A DNA stretch of 7,119 bases from Candidatus Limimorpha equi (GCA_018065885.1 JAGHSL010000152.1:1-7119), one strand, 5' to 3'. Shown: positions 1 to 5,936, counted from the first letter of the stretch. The notes: a model not told the origin generated them from the sequence alone. Numbers and translations are program-made.

Positions 1-23
1 TGGAGGAAGGAGTTGATTTAGCT

Positions 24-42
24 CCCTGAGCTTGTCGAAGGG
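24..42 (+). repeat. CCCTGAGCTTGTCGAAGGG short hairpin repeat
   Basis: This is a 19-base imperfect palindrome with CCCT/AGGG outer arms. It belongs to the dispersed CCCTGAGCCTGTCGAAGGG repeat type, which I recognise as common between genes in Bacteroidota and some other phyla. Related copies lie at 181-202, 5709-5740 and 6705-6736, all in the same orientation. Its function is unknown. It is transcribed or silent spacer, not coding sequence. Confidence 0.75.
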
Positions 43-52
43 ACGCGAAGAA

Positions 53-83
53 AGTTAGAAGTTAGGAATGAGGAGTTAGGAGG
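53..83 (+). repeat. Degenerate AGTTAGGA-type tandem words
   Basis: The stretch holds three imperfect direct copies of an 8-base word: AGTTAGAA, AGTTAGGA and, after a short ATG-containing gap, AGTTAGGA again. Such AGTTAGGAG arrays are frequent in bacterial spacers. No coding or regulatory role is visible. The last copy is followed by AGGATATGGG, but no ORF starts there. Confidence 0.55.
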
Positions 84-93
84 ATATGGGAAA

Positions 94-168
94 CACAAAT
101 TATCGCTAATTATCCGTAAAAGATTGAGGGGTAGGAATTTGATGGTTCATTTGTGGAAATTTGCGTTT
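94..168 (-). repeat. Diverged inverted copy of the spacer repeat (copy 0)
   Basis: The reverse complement begins AAACGCAAATTTCCACAAATG and ends ACGGATAATTAGCGATAATTTGTG. It aligns along its length with the first ~75 bases of the repeats at 5589-5917 and 6584-6861, which begin AAACGCAAATTTCCATAAATG and continue to AATTATCGGTAATTTGT. It keeps the near-palindrome AAATTA-N4-TAATT(T/A) at 97-112. Only the 5' part of the repeat is recognisable. It lies in the opposite orientation to the other two copies and is clearly more diverged, which suggests an older insertion. Confidence 0.7.
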
Positions 169-180
169 GAGTAAATATAG

Positions 181-202
181 CCCGTTGAGCTTGCCGAAAC
201 GG
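181..202 (+). repeat. Variant hairpin repeat CCCGTTGAGCTTGCCGAAACGG
   Basis: This is a variant of the CCCTGAGCCTGTCGAAGGG element. The loop core GAGCTTGCCGA is retained, but the arms are changed to CCGTT/AACGG and still pair. The changes on the two sides compensate each other. It lies 28 bases upstream of the ORF at 230, so it would sit in that gene's leader or promoter region. Confidence 0.6.
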
Positions 203-229
203 AGGATAAAATAGGAAAAAAGAAGAAAA

Positions 230-595
230 ATGAATACAAAGAGCATTTGTTTGCCGAAAAGTTATATCTTTGACGGCGGAAATGGGGAGAAATCCGTTTC
301 TGTTGGTAAAGACACTGCGATGTCCTTCCTGAGAAATCCGGCCAAGATTTTTGATAGAGGGCATAAGCGGCAAGTGCTCTTTCCAGCTCATATATTCGAC
401 AAATGGAACAAACCGTTGTTTGGATATGAGCGTGGGACATTTGCTTCTTATCAGTCTATCTATCAGGGTTTCCTTGGCCGGAGACACCAGCAGCAATGTT
501 GGCGTTACCCTTCAGGTTTAGACATGAAAGACGAAAATACTCACGCTTTTTTCGTGTCTGCGCCTGCGGATGGAAAACGGATATTGGAGAAATAA
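230..595 (+). CDS. Small uncharacterised protein (121 aa)
   Basis: I do not recognise a family with certainty. The N-terminus contains LPKSYIFDGGNG, which looks like genuine protein. The rest is basic and aromatic-rich, with a short hydrophilic C-terminus, and has no signal peptide or membrane segment. The ATG is preceded by an A-rich leader (AAAAAAGAAGAAAA), the usual Bacteroidota translation start. The gene runs in the same direction as the DUF6140-type gene, with a 21-base gap, so the two may be co-transcribed. Caution is needed because the opposite strand is also open over much of this stretch (110-496 and 147-440), and codon use does not clearly settle which strand is coding. I prefer the plus strand because of the leader, the operon-like spacing and the N-terminal motif. 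It could also be a decayed gene. Confidence 0.42.
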   Translation: MNTKSICLPKSYIFDGGNGEKSVSVGKDTAMSFLRNPAKIFDRGHKRQVLFPAHIFDKWNKPLFGYERGTFASYQSIYQGFLGRRHQQQCWRYPSGLDMKDENTHAFFVSAPADGKRILEK

Positions 596-616
596 CAACC
601 TTAAAATAAGAGCATT

Positions 617-835
617 ATGTTATACAGAGTAACAGTAAAAAACAGCAAAAACACCAACGGCATCCGCTTGGAGCGCGGCATGAGCGTTGACGTGGTGACA
701 AACAGCATGAGCAATCCAGTTACCACCAACGGCGGACAACCCGTCGTGGATGCCTTCATGCGCATTTATGGAATCGACATCAGGAAAGCCGGAGCTTTGA
801 GCATGGCTTGGCTGGATGTGGAGAGAATTGGGTGA
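617..835 (+). CDS. DUF6140-family small protein (72 aa)
   Basis: This is a compact 72-residue protein starting MLYRVTVKNSKNTNGIRLE. It carries GMSVDVVTNSMSNPVTTNGG in the middle and RIYGIDIRKAGALS near the end. This pattern matches my memory of DUF6140, a short family of unknown function found mainly in Bacteroidota. The length is what I expect for a complete member. It looks like one small soluble beta-rich domain, without signal peptide, cysteines or membrane segment. The start at 617 follows an AT-rich leader. It lies 21 bases after the ORF at 230 and 69 bases before the GTPase gene, so it could be first-operon material or an accessory component of the GTPase set. The sequence does not decide between these, and no biochemical role is known to me. 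Confidence 0.78.
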   Translation: MLYRVTVKNSKNTNGIRLERGMSVDVVTNSMSNPVTTNGGQPVVDAFMRIYGIDIRKAGALSMAWLDVERIG

Positions 836-881
836 AAGTAATAAAGCCAAGAACAAGAATAACACAAAAACGAAATTGTTT

Positions 882-906
882 ATATTATTCTAAATCAATA
901 TAATAT
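882..906. promoter_or_regulatory. AT-only inverted repeat overlapping the GTPase start codon
   Basis: ATATTAT (882-888) and ATAATAT (900-906) are exact inverted arms with an 11-base loop, and the right arm covers the first two bases of the ATG at 905. It might hide the start codon in mRNA or act as an operator. It consists only of A and T in an AT-rich leader, so chance is a serious alternative. No TAnnTTTG promoter was found between 836 and 904. Confidence 0.25.
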
Positions 907-3175
907 GAGTTATAAAGAAAAAATAGATGATATCATAAGTCATCGTAAAGGTATTGGAATCTATGCAGATTGTGGCCATCTGAAATTTGTGAAAGAAAAA
1001 CTTGAATTTTACAAAGGGCTTTTAAAGGAATTGGAGGATTTTGAAATGTTCCGCAACCATATTATGGAACAAATCGAAAATTGCCAAGGTAGTCATTACA
1101 TGATGTCAATTGAAGCCCCGCTTTATCTACAGCATGTTCAAGATGCATCTCCAGAAAATGTCATTGGAAAAGTGAAAGCTTGTATTGGAGAACTGCAAAA
1201 TCTTGAATCAAGATTTAATAGAGATACAATCAATATCAGTGTGATAGGTCGTGCAGGACAGGGAAAAAGCCGTCTTCTGCAATCTATCAGCGGTTTAGAG
1301 AACGAAATCATTCCGGCTGATAAAGGTGGAGATTGCACAGGCGCAAAATCTGTTATTTGCAATGCGGAAGGACCGCTACATGCTATCGTGAACTTCCTTT
1401 CGGCTAAAGAACTGATGGAACAAGTTCAGAAATACTTGGAAGCGTTGGATGTGAAATTTGAGATTGGTTCTATCTCTGATATTCCAAATATTGACACGGG
1501 AAGGATTGATGTTGGGGCTAGCAACAAGAAAAGTTCTCAGTTGAAACATCTGAAAAAATATGTTGAACACTTTTCAGAGTATGTTTCTTATTTGGGACAG
1601 AAAATTGAGCTTCATGACAAAAAAGAAATCCGTAAATATGCTTCACAGTATTTGGAAGATGAAACTAAAGTGTTTTACTATCTTGGAGTGAAAGATGTTC
1701 AGATTTTTACAGAATTTCCTTATAATGAAGCTGGTAAAATCATGCTTGTCGATACAATCGGACTGGGCGATACCGCTATCGGATTAAGAGACAAACTTGT
1801 TGAGACAATGGTCAACGATAGCGATGCCGCTATTTTGTTGCGTCGTCCCGATAATTTAAGAGATGGTATCCGCGAAGAGGATGATGAATTATACGACATG
1901 ATTAATCAGAAAATGGATGGCCGTGCTATCGAAAAATGGCTTTTCTATGTGCTCAATATTTTCGGTGATAACAGAAAGTCGGGTGAAGAACTGTATCAAC
2001 AGTTGAATGAAAAATTGGGAAAGACTCTGAAAACTGCTTTCATTCAGAAAGTTGATTGTGCAAATGAAGAAGAAGTTGAAGAGCGTCTCTTAAAGCCAAT
2101 GCTTGATTTCTTGTCAGAGAACCTTGCAGAAGTTGACGCTAACTTGCTGGCTTCTGCAAATTCAAAATGCAAGGATGCCTACGAAGCCTATTTTGACTTG
2201 TTCTGTAAGATTGATGCTGTGGTGTCAGAGAGTTCTTTCACTAATCAGGAAGAAGAAGATAAGTTTGATTCCATTTACGAAGACGAGCTGAAACTATCCG
2301 TCAGAATTAAGAAATTGGCTCAAAAGTATAGCACGCGAGATGTACCATGTGACGAGTTGCGTGATGAAATCAAAAAAGTATTGAAAACCATGAAATCTCA
2401 CATACCGGCAAAAGAAGAAATATGCTCGCGCTTAGAATTAGGTGGTCAAGATGGACTGCCTATCGAAGTGTATCATTTCTTTATTAGCAATGTGAGAACT
2501 TCTATCAGAAATGATTTCGAAAAGGTTGGAAACCATGTTGTTGGTCGTCTCGAAGATGAAATCAAAGGTGAAATTATCAACATTTTGAAGTCTTCAGATG
2601 GCGGAATGTTGCAAAACGTTCCTTTGCAACAAACTGATGCTGACATGCCAATCGCTTGGCTGGAAGCACTTGTCGACCAGAAAACAAAAGACTATCCTCG
2701 TGTGCAATCAGCTTTGAATGATGTCCTTAATTACAAGATGAATATCGAAGGTTTGTTGGGATACTATGTCAACAACGCTCTTGATTGCATCGACTGTGAA
2801 TACAATCGTCCCGAATATTTGGAACCTGATTTTACGAACATCGATGCCGAAAATGTATCTGAAGTTATCTGCCAAAGCATTCAGAATGCCTTACCTGTTA
2901 TTGCAAACCGAGTTTGTGAACAAATAGAAGAGACGTTGCTGAAAATACCATATAATTCGTATTGTGCATTGGTCAGAAAATTCTATGACAATCTCTTGTA
3001 CGACAAAGAAGGAAAACGCAATCTGAAGAACTTCTATCGGAAAAACAAACGTATGATTTGGAAAGATGTTTTCCTCGGTTTGGTGAGTAGAAATGAAGAA
3101 ATGAAAAAATGGGAGCTGTATAACAATTCAATGGCTCAATTCAAAGAATCTAAGTTATTTATCATATCATTTTAA
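905..3175 (+). CDS. Dynamin-like large GTPase (756 aa)
   Basis: This is a large TRAFAC-type GTPase followed by a long helical region, the build of bacterial dynamin-like proteins. An alpha-helical N-terminal ~105 residues precedes the P-loop GRAGQGKS (115-122, with K121 and S122). A switch I/G2 threonine is likely T145 in GGDCTG, and G3 is DTIGLGD (283-289). The usual NKxD of G4 is absent. The best candidate is LNIFGDN, with N351 and D355, so nucleotide specificity is less certain. An insertion of about 125 residues, rich in charge and helix, separates G2 from G3. Residues ~430-750 are predicted mostly helical, fitting a stalk or effector region. I see no clear membrane segment. The gene opens a tight three-gene set, with the next start 11 bases after its stop. 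By analogy it may hydrolyse GTP to remodel membrane or assemble oligomers, which is inference. It is a strong ORF but the exact family is unresolved. Confidence 0.85.
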   Translation: MSYKEKIDDIISHRKGIGIYADCGHLKFVKEKLEFYKGLLKELEDFEMFRNHIMEQIENCQGSHYMMSIEAPLYLQHVQDASPENVIGKVKACIGELQNLESRFNRDTINISVIGRAGQGKSRLLQSISGLENEIIPADKGGDCTGAKSVICNAEGPLHAIVNFLSAKELMEQVQKYLEALDVKFEIGSISDIPNIDTGRIDVGASNKKSSQLKHLKKYVEHFSEYVSYLGQKIELHDKKEIRKYASQYLEDETKVFYYLGVKDVQIFTEFPYNEAGKIMLVDTIGLGDTAIGLRDKLVETMVNDSDAAILLRRPDNLRDGIREEDDELYDMINQKMDGRAIEKWLFYVLNIFGDNRKSGEELYQQLNEKLGKTLKTAFIQKVDCANEEEVEERLLKPMLDFLSENLAEVDANLLASANSKCKDAYEAYFDLFCKIDAVVSESSFTNQEEEDKFDSIYEDELKLSVRIKKLAQKYSTRDVPCDELRDEIKKVLKTMKSHIPAKEEICSRLELGGQDGLPIEVYHFFISNVRTSIRNDFEKVGNHVVGRLEDEIKGEIINILKSSDGGMLQNVPLQQTDADMPIAWLEALVDQKTKDYPRVQSALNDVLNYKMNIEGLLGYYVNNALDCIDCEYNRPEYLEPDFTNIDAENVSEVICQSIQNALPVIANRVCEQIEETLLKIPYNSYCALVRKFYDNLLYDKEGKRNLKNFYRKNKRMIWKDVFLGLVSRNEEMKKWELYNNSMAQFKESKLFIISF

Positions 3176-3186
3176 TCTAATAAATT

Positions 3187-4350
3187 ATGGCGCATAAAAT
3201 AATAATGTTAGGAGGCCGCCGTTCTGGGAAATCATCCATTTTGGCATCCATTCTATACGCATTGGATCAAAAGACGGATGGAAGCCTCTTTACTGTTGTG
3301 GATCAGACCCAATACTCATCAAATGTCAATGAAGCTGTTGCTGTAAGGCTTAGCGAAAAACGACATGAAATCAATTCATATTTAAAAAATATGAAAGGGA
3401 TGGGCGTCAACAATAGTTTTCTAGTTGACATGTCTCCATCTAAAGGCAAAAGTGTTTATGAAATTCAAATGAAGATAAACGGAGCTTCACCTGTAACGTT
3501 TTCTTTTGTTGATGTTCCTGGAGAAAAAATGGAAGATGGTAAAAACGAAGAGGTTGTCGCTCAATTAAAGGAATGTGATGTTTATATCATAGCCATCGAT
3601 ACGCCTTATATGATGCAGGAAGATGATGACATCAACGAAGTGTATAATAGGGTTGAGGAAATCACTTCAATGATGACGCGGGATGAAGTTTGTGGCAGCA
3701 TATATAATCGCAAAATGATTATTTTCTGTCCTGTGAAATGTGAGAAATGGATTCGCGAGGGCAGAGGGGAAGAAGTGGCTGGCAAGGTGTGTAAGGCGTA
3801 CCGTACTCTCATCAATACTTTGGTCAACGAAGGCTCTTTTGATTTTATGATTATGCCGATACAGACTGTAGGTGGCATTGAACATGTTAAACTTCTTGAT
3901 GGAAAACGCTGTTTCAAGTCAGGAAACGACACAATAGGTGAGAAATGTTCTGTGAACGAAATCACTGGACAAGTGATGTTTAAAGATGGAAAGATAGGCG
4001 ATGCTGATAATTATCATATTGAAGAAGACCCGGAGTTGATCATCAACTCTGTCCGAATTCCATTGTCATGGTATAAGACAAATGGAGTGGGTTTTTCTCC
4101 CAAGGATAGCGAACAGCCAGCTTACCATATCGTCAAGTTTTTGGTGGAAAAAGAAAAGGCTTTAGTGGAAAAACAAATCGAAGAAAACGCAACAAGAAGT
4201 TGGTTGGCAAAACTCATTGGCTTTTTCATTGATCCACCTTTTGGTCAGTATTTGGATGCTTATAACAAAGTCGTAGAACAACTTATAAGCAAAGATATGA
4301 TTAAAGTGAGTGGTGATGGCTTTAAAAAAATTGTTACAACAATCCCGTGA
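3187..4350 (+). CDS. TRAFAC-type small GTPase (387 aa)
   Basis: This is a second, unrelated-looking GTPase. The P-loop GGRRSGKSS lies at the extreme N-terminus (9-17, K15 and S16), directly after one beta strand. G3 is FVDVPGE (D109 to G112). A following strand, DVYIIAIDT, ends the switch II region. The G4 candidate is CPVKCEKW (K184, E186), an NKxD-like site without the canonical Asn. The arrangement resembles the double-GTPase/SRbeta-like TRAFAC groups seen in GTPase-centred conflict operons, though I cannot assign a Pfam family by eye. The C-terminal part (~300-387) is helical and amphipathic, with LIGFFIDPPFGQYL, and might touch a membrane or a partner. It starts 11 bases after the dynamin-like gene and ends 3 bases before the next gene, so co-transcription and joint function are very likely. 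Its role is probably a molecular switch for the complex. Confidence 0.85.
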   Translation: MAHKIIMLGGRRSGKSSILASILYALDQKTDGSLFTVVDQTQYSSNVNEAVAVRLSEKRHEINSYLKNMKGMGVNNSFLVDMSPSKGKSVYEIQMKINGASPVTFSFVDVPGEKMEDGKNEEVVAQLKECDVYIIAIDTPYMMQEDDDINEVYNRVEEITSMMTRDEVCGSIYNRKMIIFCPVKCEKWIREGRGEEVAGKVCKAYRTLINTLVNEGSFDFMIMPIQTVGGIEHVKLLDGKRCFKSGNDTIGEKCSVNEITGQVMFKDGKIGDADNYHIEEDPELIINSVRIPLSWYKTNGVGFSPKDSEQPAYHIVKFLVEKEKALVEKQIEENATRSWLAKLIGFFIDPPFGQYLDAYNKVVEQLISKDMIKVSGDGFKKIVTTIP

Positions 4351-4353
4351 GTT

Positions 4354-5235
4354 ATGATTAGATACTATTGCCAATTCTCTTATGGAGGATTCAGGGTTTT
4401 TCGCATCAATGGAGAAGCGGATGAACCCTTGACACAACAGGAGGTTACGAAGAATGAAAGACGTGATTTCCCTGAACTTTGTGAGTATTATTTTGATAAC
4501 GGAGGTGTAAAGTTGTTGTATCGTAAAGTCACAGATGGAAAGATTGCTCTGATCTTGCGTGAGATACCAGGGCCGACTTCTGATACTGATGGAACACCAA
4601 TTAAAACAGCCATTCAATTTGTGGGTGACGAAGAAGATAGGGATATGTTGAATAATATGTGCCTTTATCTTATAGCCAATCTTAATTCTTTTGAAAAAAG
4701 ATTTGCAGAAATGTTTTCTTTGCGTGGTGGGTTGCATTTTGCAGGAAATCAATTGGTGGACTTTTTCCAAAATTGTCAAGATTTTAGTGAATTGGGCAAA
4801 TCAGACAAAATTCGCCAATCTGTTGCTAATGAGGAAAATGAAATCATGTTGATTTCCACATTCGACGAGCTAAGAGAAGGAGATTCCAAATTGTTTGAAA
4901 AGATGAAACTGAAAGGGATTACATCATATATTCCATATCAGTCTCTTCTTTATTTTTCTGAAAAAAAAGATGAGGGTTGTTTGAAGGTTAAAATGGTGAA
5001 TTGCAGTCCAACAAACATCATTCCTTCTTCTAAAACGGAGATTCCAAAAACAGAGTCCCAAGATGCTCAAAAAAAAAAGATGTTGAAGATAGTGGCAGCC
5101 GTTATAACGATATTGATTTTTGTGATTCTCTTGAACAAATGCCAACAGGAACCTTTGCCCAAATCATTATCAAATGTATCAATAAAGGCTTCTTCGATCA
5201 ACCAGATTTGCAAAAAATACAGGATGCTATCGTGA
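4354..5235 (+). CDS. GTPase-associated protein with C-terminal membrane anchor (293 aa)
   Basis: This is an uncharacterised third component. Residues 1-~210 form a soluble alpha/beta region beginning MIRYYCQFSYGGFRVF. It includes REIPGPTSDTDGTPIKTAI, a pattern reminiscent of GTPase-associated N-terminal domains in conflict operons, but the resemblance is loose. A Ser/Thr/Pro/Lys linker follows (~215-242). In the annotated frame comes KKK and a textbook membrane helix (M243-L260), then a short tail with C263. The positive residues before the helix predict a cytoplasmic N-terminus and a bitopic, tail-anchored protein. The start lies 3 bases after the small GTPase stop, marking tight coupling. 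The linker ends at an A10 run (5069-5078) containing an in-phase A AAA AAG. Reading in the -1 frame after it would replace the membrane tail by a 57-residue soluble tail, so the C-terminus is uncertain. It probably anchors or senses for the two GTPases. Confidence 0.8.
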   Translation: MIRYYCQFSYGGFRVFRINGEADEPLTQQEVTKNERRDFPELCEYYFDNGGVKLLYRKVTDGKIALILREIPGPTSDTDGTPIKTAIQFVGDEEDRDMLNNMCLYLIANLNSFEKRFAEMFSLRGGLHFAGNQLVDFFQNCQDFSELGKSDKIRQSVANEENEIMLISTFDELREGDSKLFEKMKLKGITSYIPYQSLLYFSEKKDEGCLKVKMVNCSPTNIIPSSKTEIPKTESQDAQKKKMLKIVAAVITILIFVILLNKCQQEPLPKSLSNVSIKASSINQICKKYRMLS

Positions 5236-5252
5236 AGCGTCTTAATAACTGA
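5073..5252 (+). other. Possible -1 frameshift site and alternative C-terminal reading
   Basis: The codons around the A10 run read CAA AAA AAA AAG ATG, so A-AAA-AAG (5073-5079) sits in the exact phase of the dnaX/IS-type -1 slippery heptamer. A -1 slip enters a frame that stays open from GAT (5079) to the stop TGA (5250-5252), giving 57 codons. That frame encodes a soluble tail with MPTGTFAQIIIKCINKGFF and ends IVKRLNN. The product would be 299 residues, against 293 in the annotated frame. Isoleucine codons in the -1 frame are mostly ATT/ATC, as in the rest of the gene, while the annotated tail uses many ATA. Possible explanations are programmed frameshifting, transcriptional slippage at A10, a true indel mutation, or a homopolymer sequencing error. 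I see no strong stimulatory stem-loop or Shine-Dalgarno in the usual places. Confidence 0.5.
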
Positions 5253-5309
5253 TAAAATGATTCAATAATTTTTTGATGATTGTATAAATTATAGGGATTA
5301 TTCGTTTAA

Positions 5310-5606
5310 TTCAAGTTCAGGCGTGTCGTGCCGAATGATGACACTTTTGTCATTACGGCACGGCATGGCATGAGCCTGTTGGCCTTGGGCGAGAATATCA
5401 TCATTCATGTCGTGGCCACGGGCACGCAGTCAAGCAAAGTGGTCATCGAATCGGCCAACCAGATTTTCATCAACATCCTCAACTTTGGTGCAAACAAGAA
5501 AAACGTGCAAAGCCTTGAGGATTACATCAGCAACGAGGTTTACCGCCTTTGCAGCGATGAGGAAATAAAGCTCAGGCAGCCAGAGATAAAACGCAAATTT
5601 CCATAA
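5310..5606 (+). pseudogene. 5'-truncated gene remnant, C-terminal domain fragment
   Basis: An open frame runs from just after TAA (5307-5309) to TAA (5604-5606). It reads FKFRRVVPNDDTFVITARHG and then GENIIIHVVATG, SSKVVIESANQIF and GANKKNVQSLEDYI. The alternating beta-strand pattern and GE(N)I..VVATG..SKV..ES...NKKNV motif resemble the C-terminal part of Bacteroidota cell-envelope or lipid-binding-like proteins, a family I cannot name. No convincing start exists: the first candidate is GTG at 5328 inside a hairpin, without a leader. The segment is visibly richer in G/C and uses GGC, CTG and AGC codons, unlike the AT-rich genes to its left. Its last codons (AAA CGC AAA TTT CCA TAA) are identical to the start of the spacer repeat, also found at 6584 outside any gene. 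So both ends appear altered. Most likely it is a non-functional fragment. Confidence 0.6.
5327..5362. repeat. Inverted repeat at the head of the truncated gene
   Basis: CGTGCCG-AATGA (5327-5338) pairs with TCATTACGGCACG (5350-5362), leaving one bulged T and an 11-base loop. It lies within the coding frame of the remnant, close to the point where base composition changes. There is no T-tract after it, so it is not an ordinary terminator. It could mark the rearrangement junction or be a chance product of the coding sequence. Confidence 0.45.
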
Positions 5607-5917
5607 ATGAATCATTAATTTTTTGTCAGTCAGATTATTAACGGAAAATTATCGGTAATTTGTGGTTGCTAAAATCAGTGCAAATTTATGCGCTTTGCTC
5701 CCTGCGCACCCTGAGCCTGTCGAAGAGGCCTGTCGAAGGGCGCATCCAAAATTTCTGCGTAATCAGCGCAATCAGCGGCTTTAAAAGAATCCGTATAATC
5801 CTATTAATCTGCGTAGTCTTTGAAGCAGCACATCCGTGCAAATCTGTCAAATCCGTGTTCGTCTTAAATCGGTGTTTCCGTTTGTTAGGTTTCGGAATTG
5901 AAAGCCTTGCGAAATCG
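5589..5917 (+). repeat. Long spacer repeat, copy 1 (329 bp, direct)
   Basis: It starts AAACGCAAATTTCCATAAATG and ends GAAAGCCTTGCGAAATCG. Copy 2 at 6584-6861 matches at both ends and in order: the AAATTA-TCGG-TAATTT near-palindrome (5646-5661), ATCAGTGC, ATGCGCTTTG, the doubled CCTGTCGAAGGG hairpin (5709-5740), GGGCGCATCCAAAATTT, AATCAGCGGCTTTAAAA, and AATCCGTGTTCGTCTT. Copy 1 is longer because it keeps a segment with AATCCTATTAATCTGCGTAG and a duplicated AATCAGCG word. No protein is encoded; an ORF over 5660-5920 is only the repeat read through. Its first codons overlap the end of the upstream gene remnant. Confidence 0.85.
5709..5740 (+). repeat. Doubled CCTGTCGAAGGG hairpin within copy 1
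   Basis: CCCTGAGCCTGTCGAAG is followed by AGG and a second half unit CCTGTCGAAGGG, a partial tandem duplication of the 19-base element. The same doubled form occurs at 6705-6736, so the duplication predates the split of the two long copies. Confidence 0.7.
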
Positions 5918-5936
5918 TAAAATATGTGTACTTTTG
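5907..5936 (+). promoter_or_regulatory. Bacteroidota-type promoter for the toxin-antitoxin pair
   Basis: TTG at 5907-5909 is followed after 19 bases by TACTTTTG (5929-5936). This fits the TTTG-N19-21-TAnnTTTG promoter of the Bacteroidota primary sigma factor. Transcription would begin near 5943, just ahead of the ATG at 5957. The -33 part lies in the last bases of the long repeat, while the -7 part lies outside it. Confidence 0.65.

Noticed and set aside
265..272. TATCTTTG, a match to the TAnnTTTG promoter element
   Set aside because: It lies inside the ORF at 230-595 (codons for SYIFD), and no TTG/TTTG stands 19-21 bases upstream; the nearest are 15 and 11 bases away.
110..496. Minus-strand reading starting MLLVSPAKETL, resembling the peroxide-response protein YaaA start (LISPAKTLD)
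   Set aside because: Similarity ends after a few residues, and the rest lacks YaaA features and size.
4162..4779. 205-codon minus-strand ORF
   Set aside because: It lies opposite the small GTPase and third gene, whose motifs and spacing are clear. Its content is typical of an antisense shadow.
5253..5309. Terminator after the GTPase operon
   Set aside because: There is a T6 run near 5270 but only a 4-base TCAA/TTGA stem before it, too weak to call.
5660..5920. 86-codon plus-strand ORF in the spacer
   Set aside because: It is the long repeat read through. The same words occur at 6674-6943 as another ORF, its product is low in protein-like character, and it has no leader.
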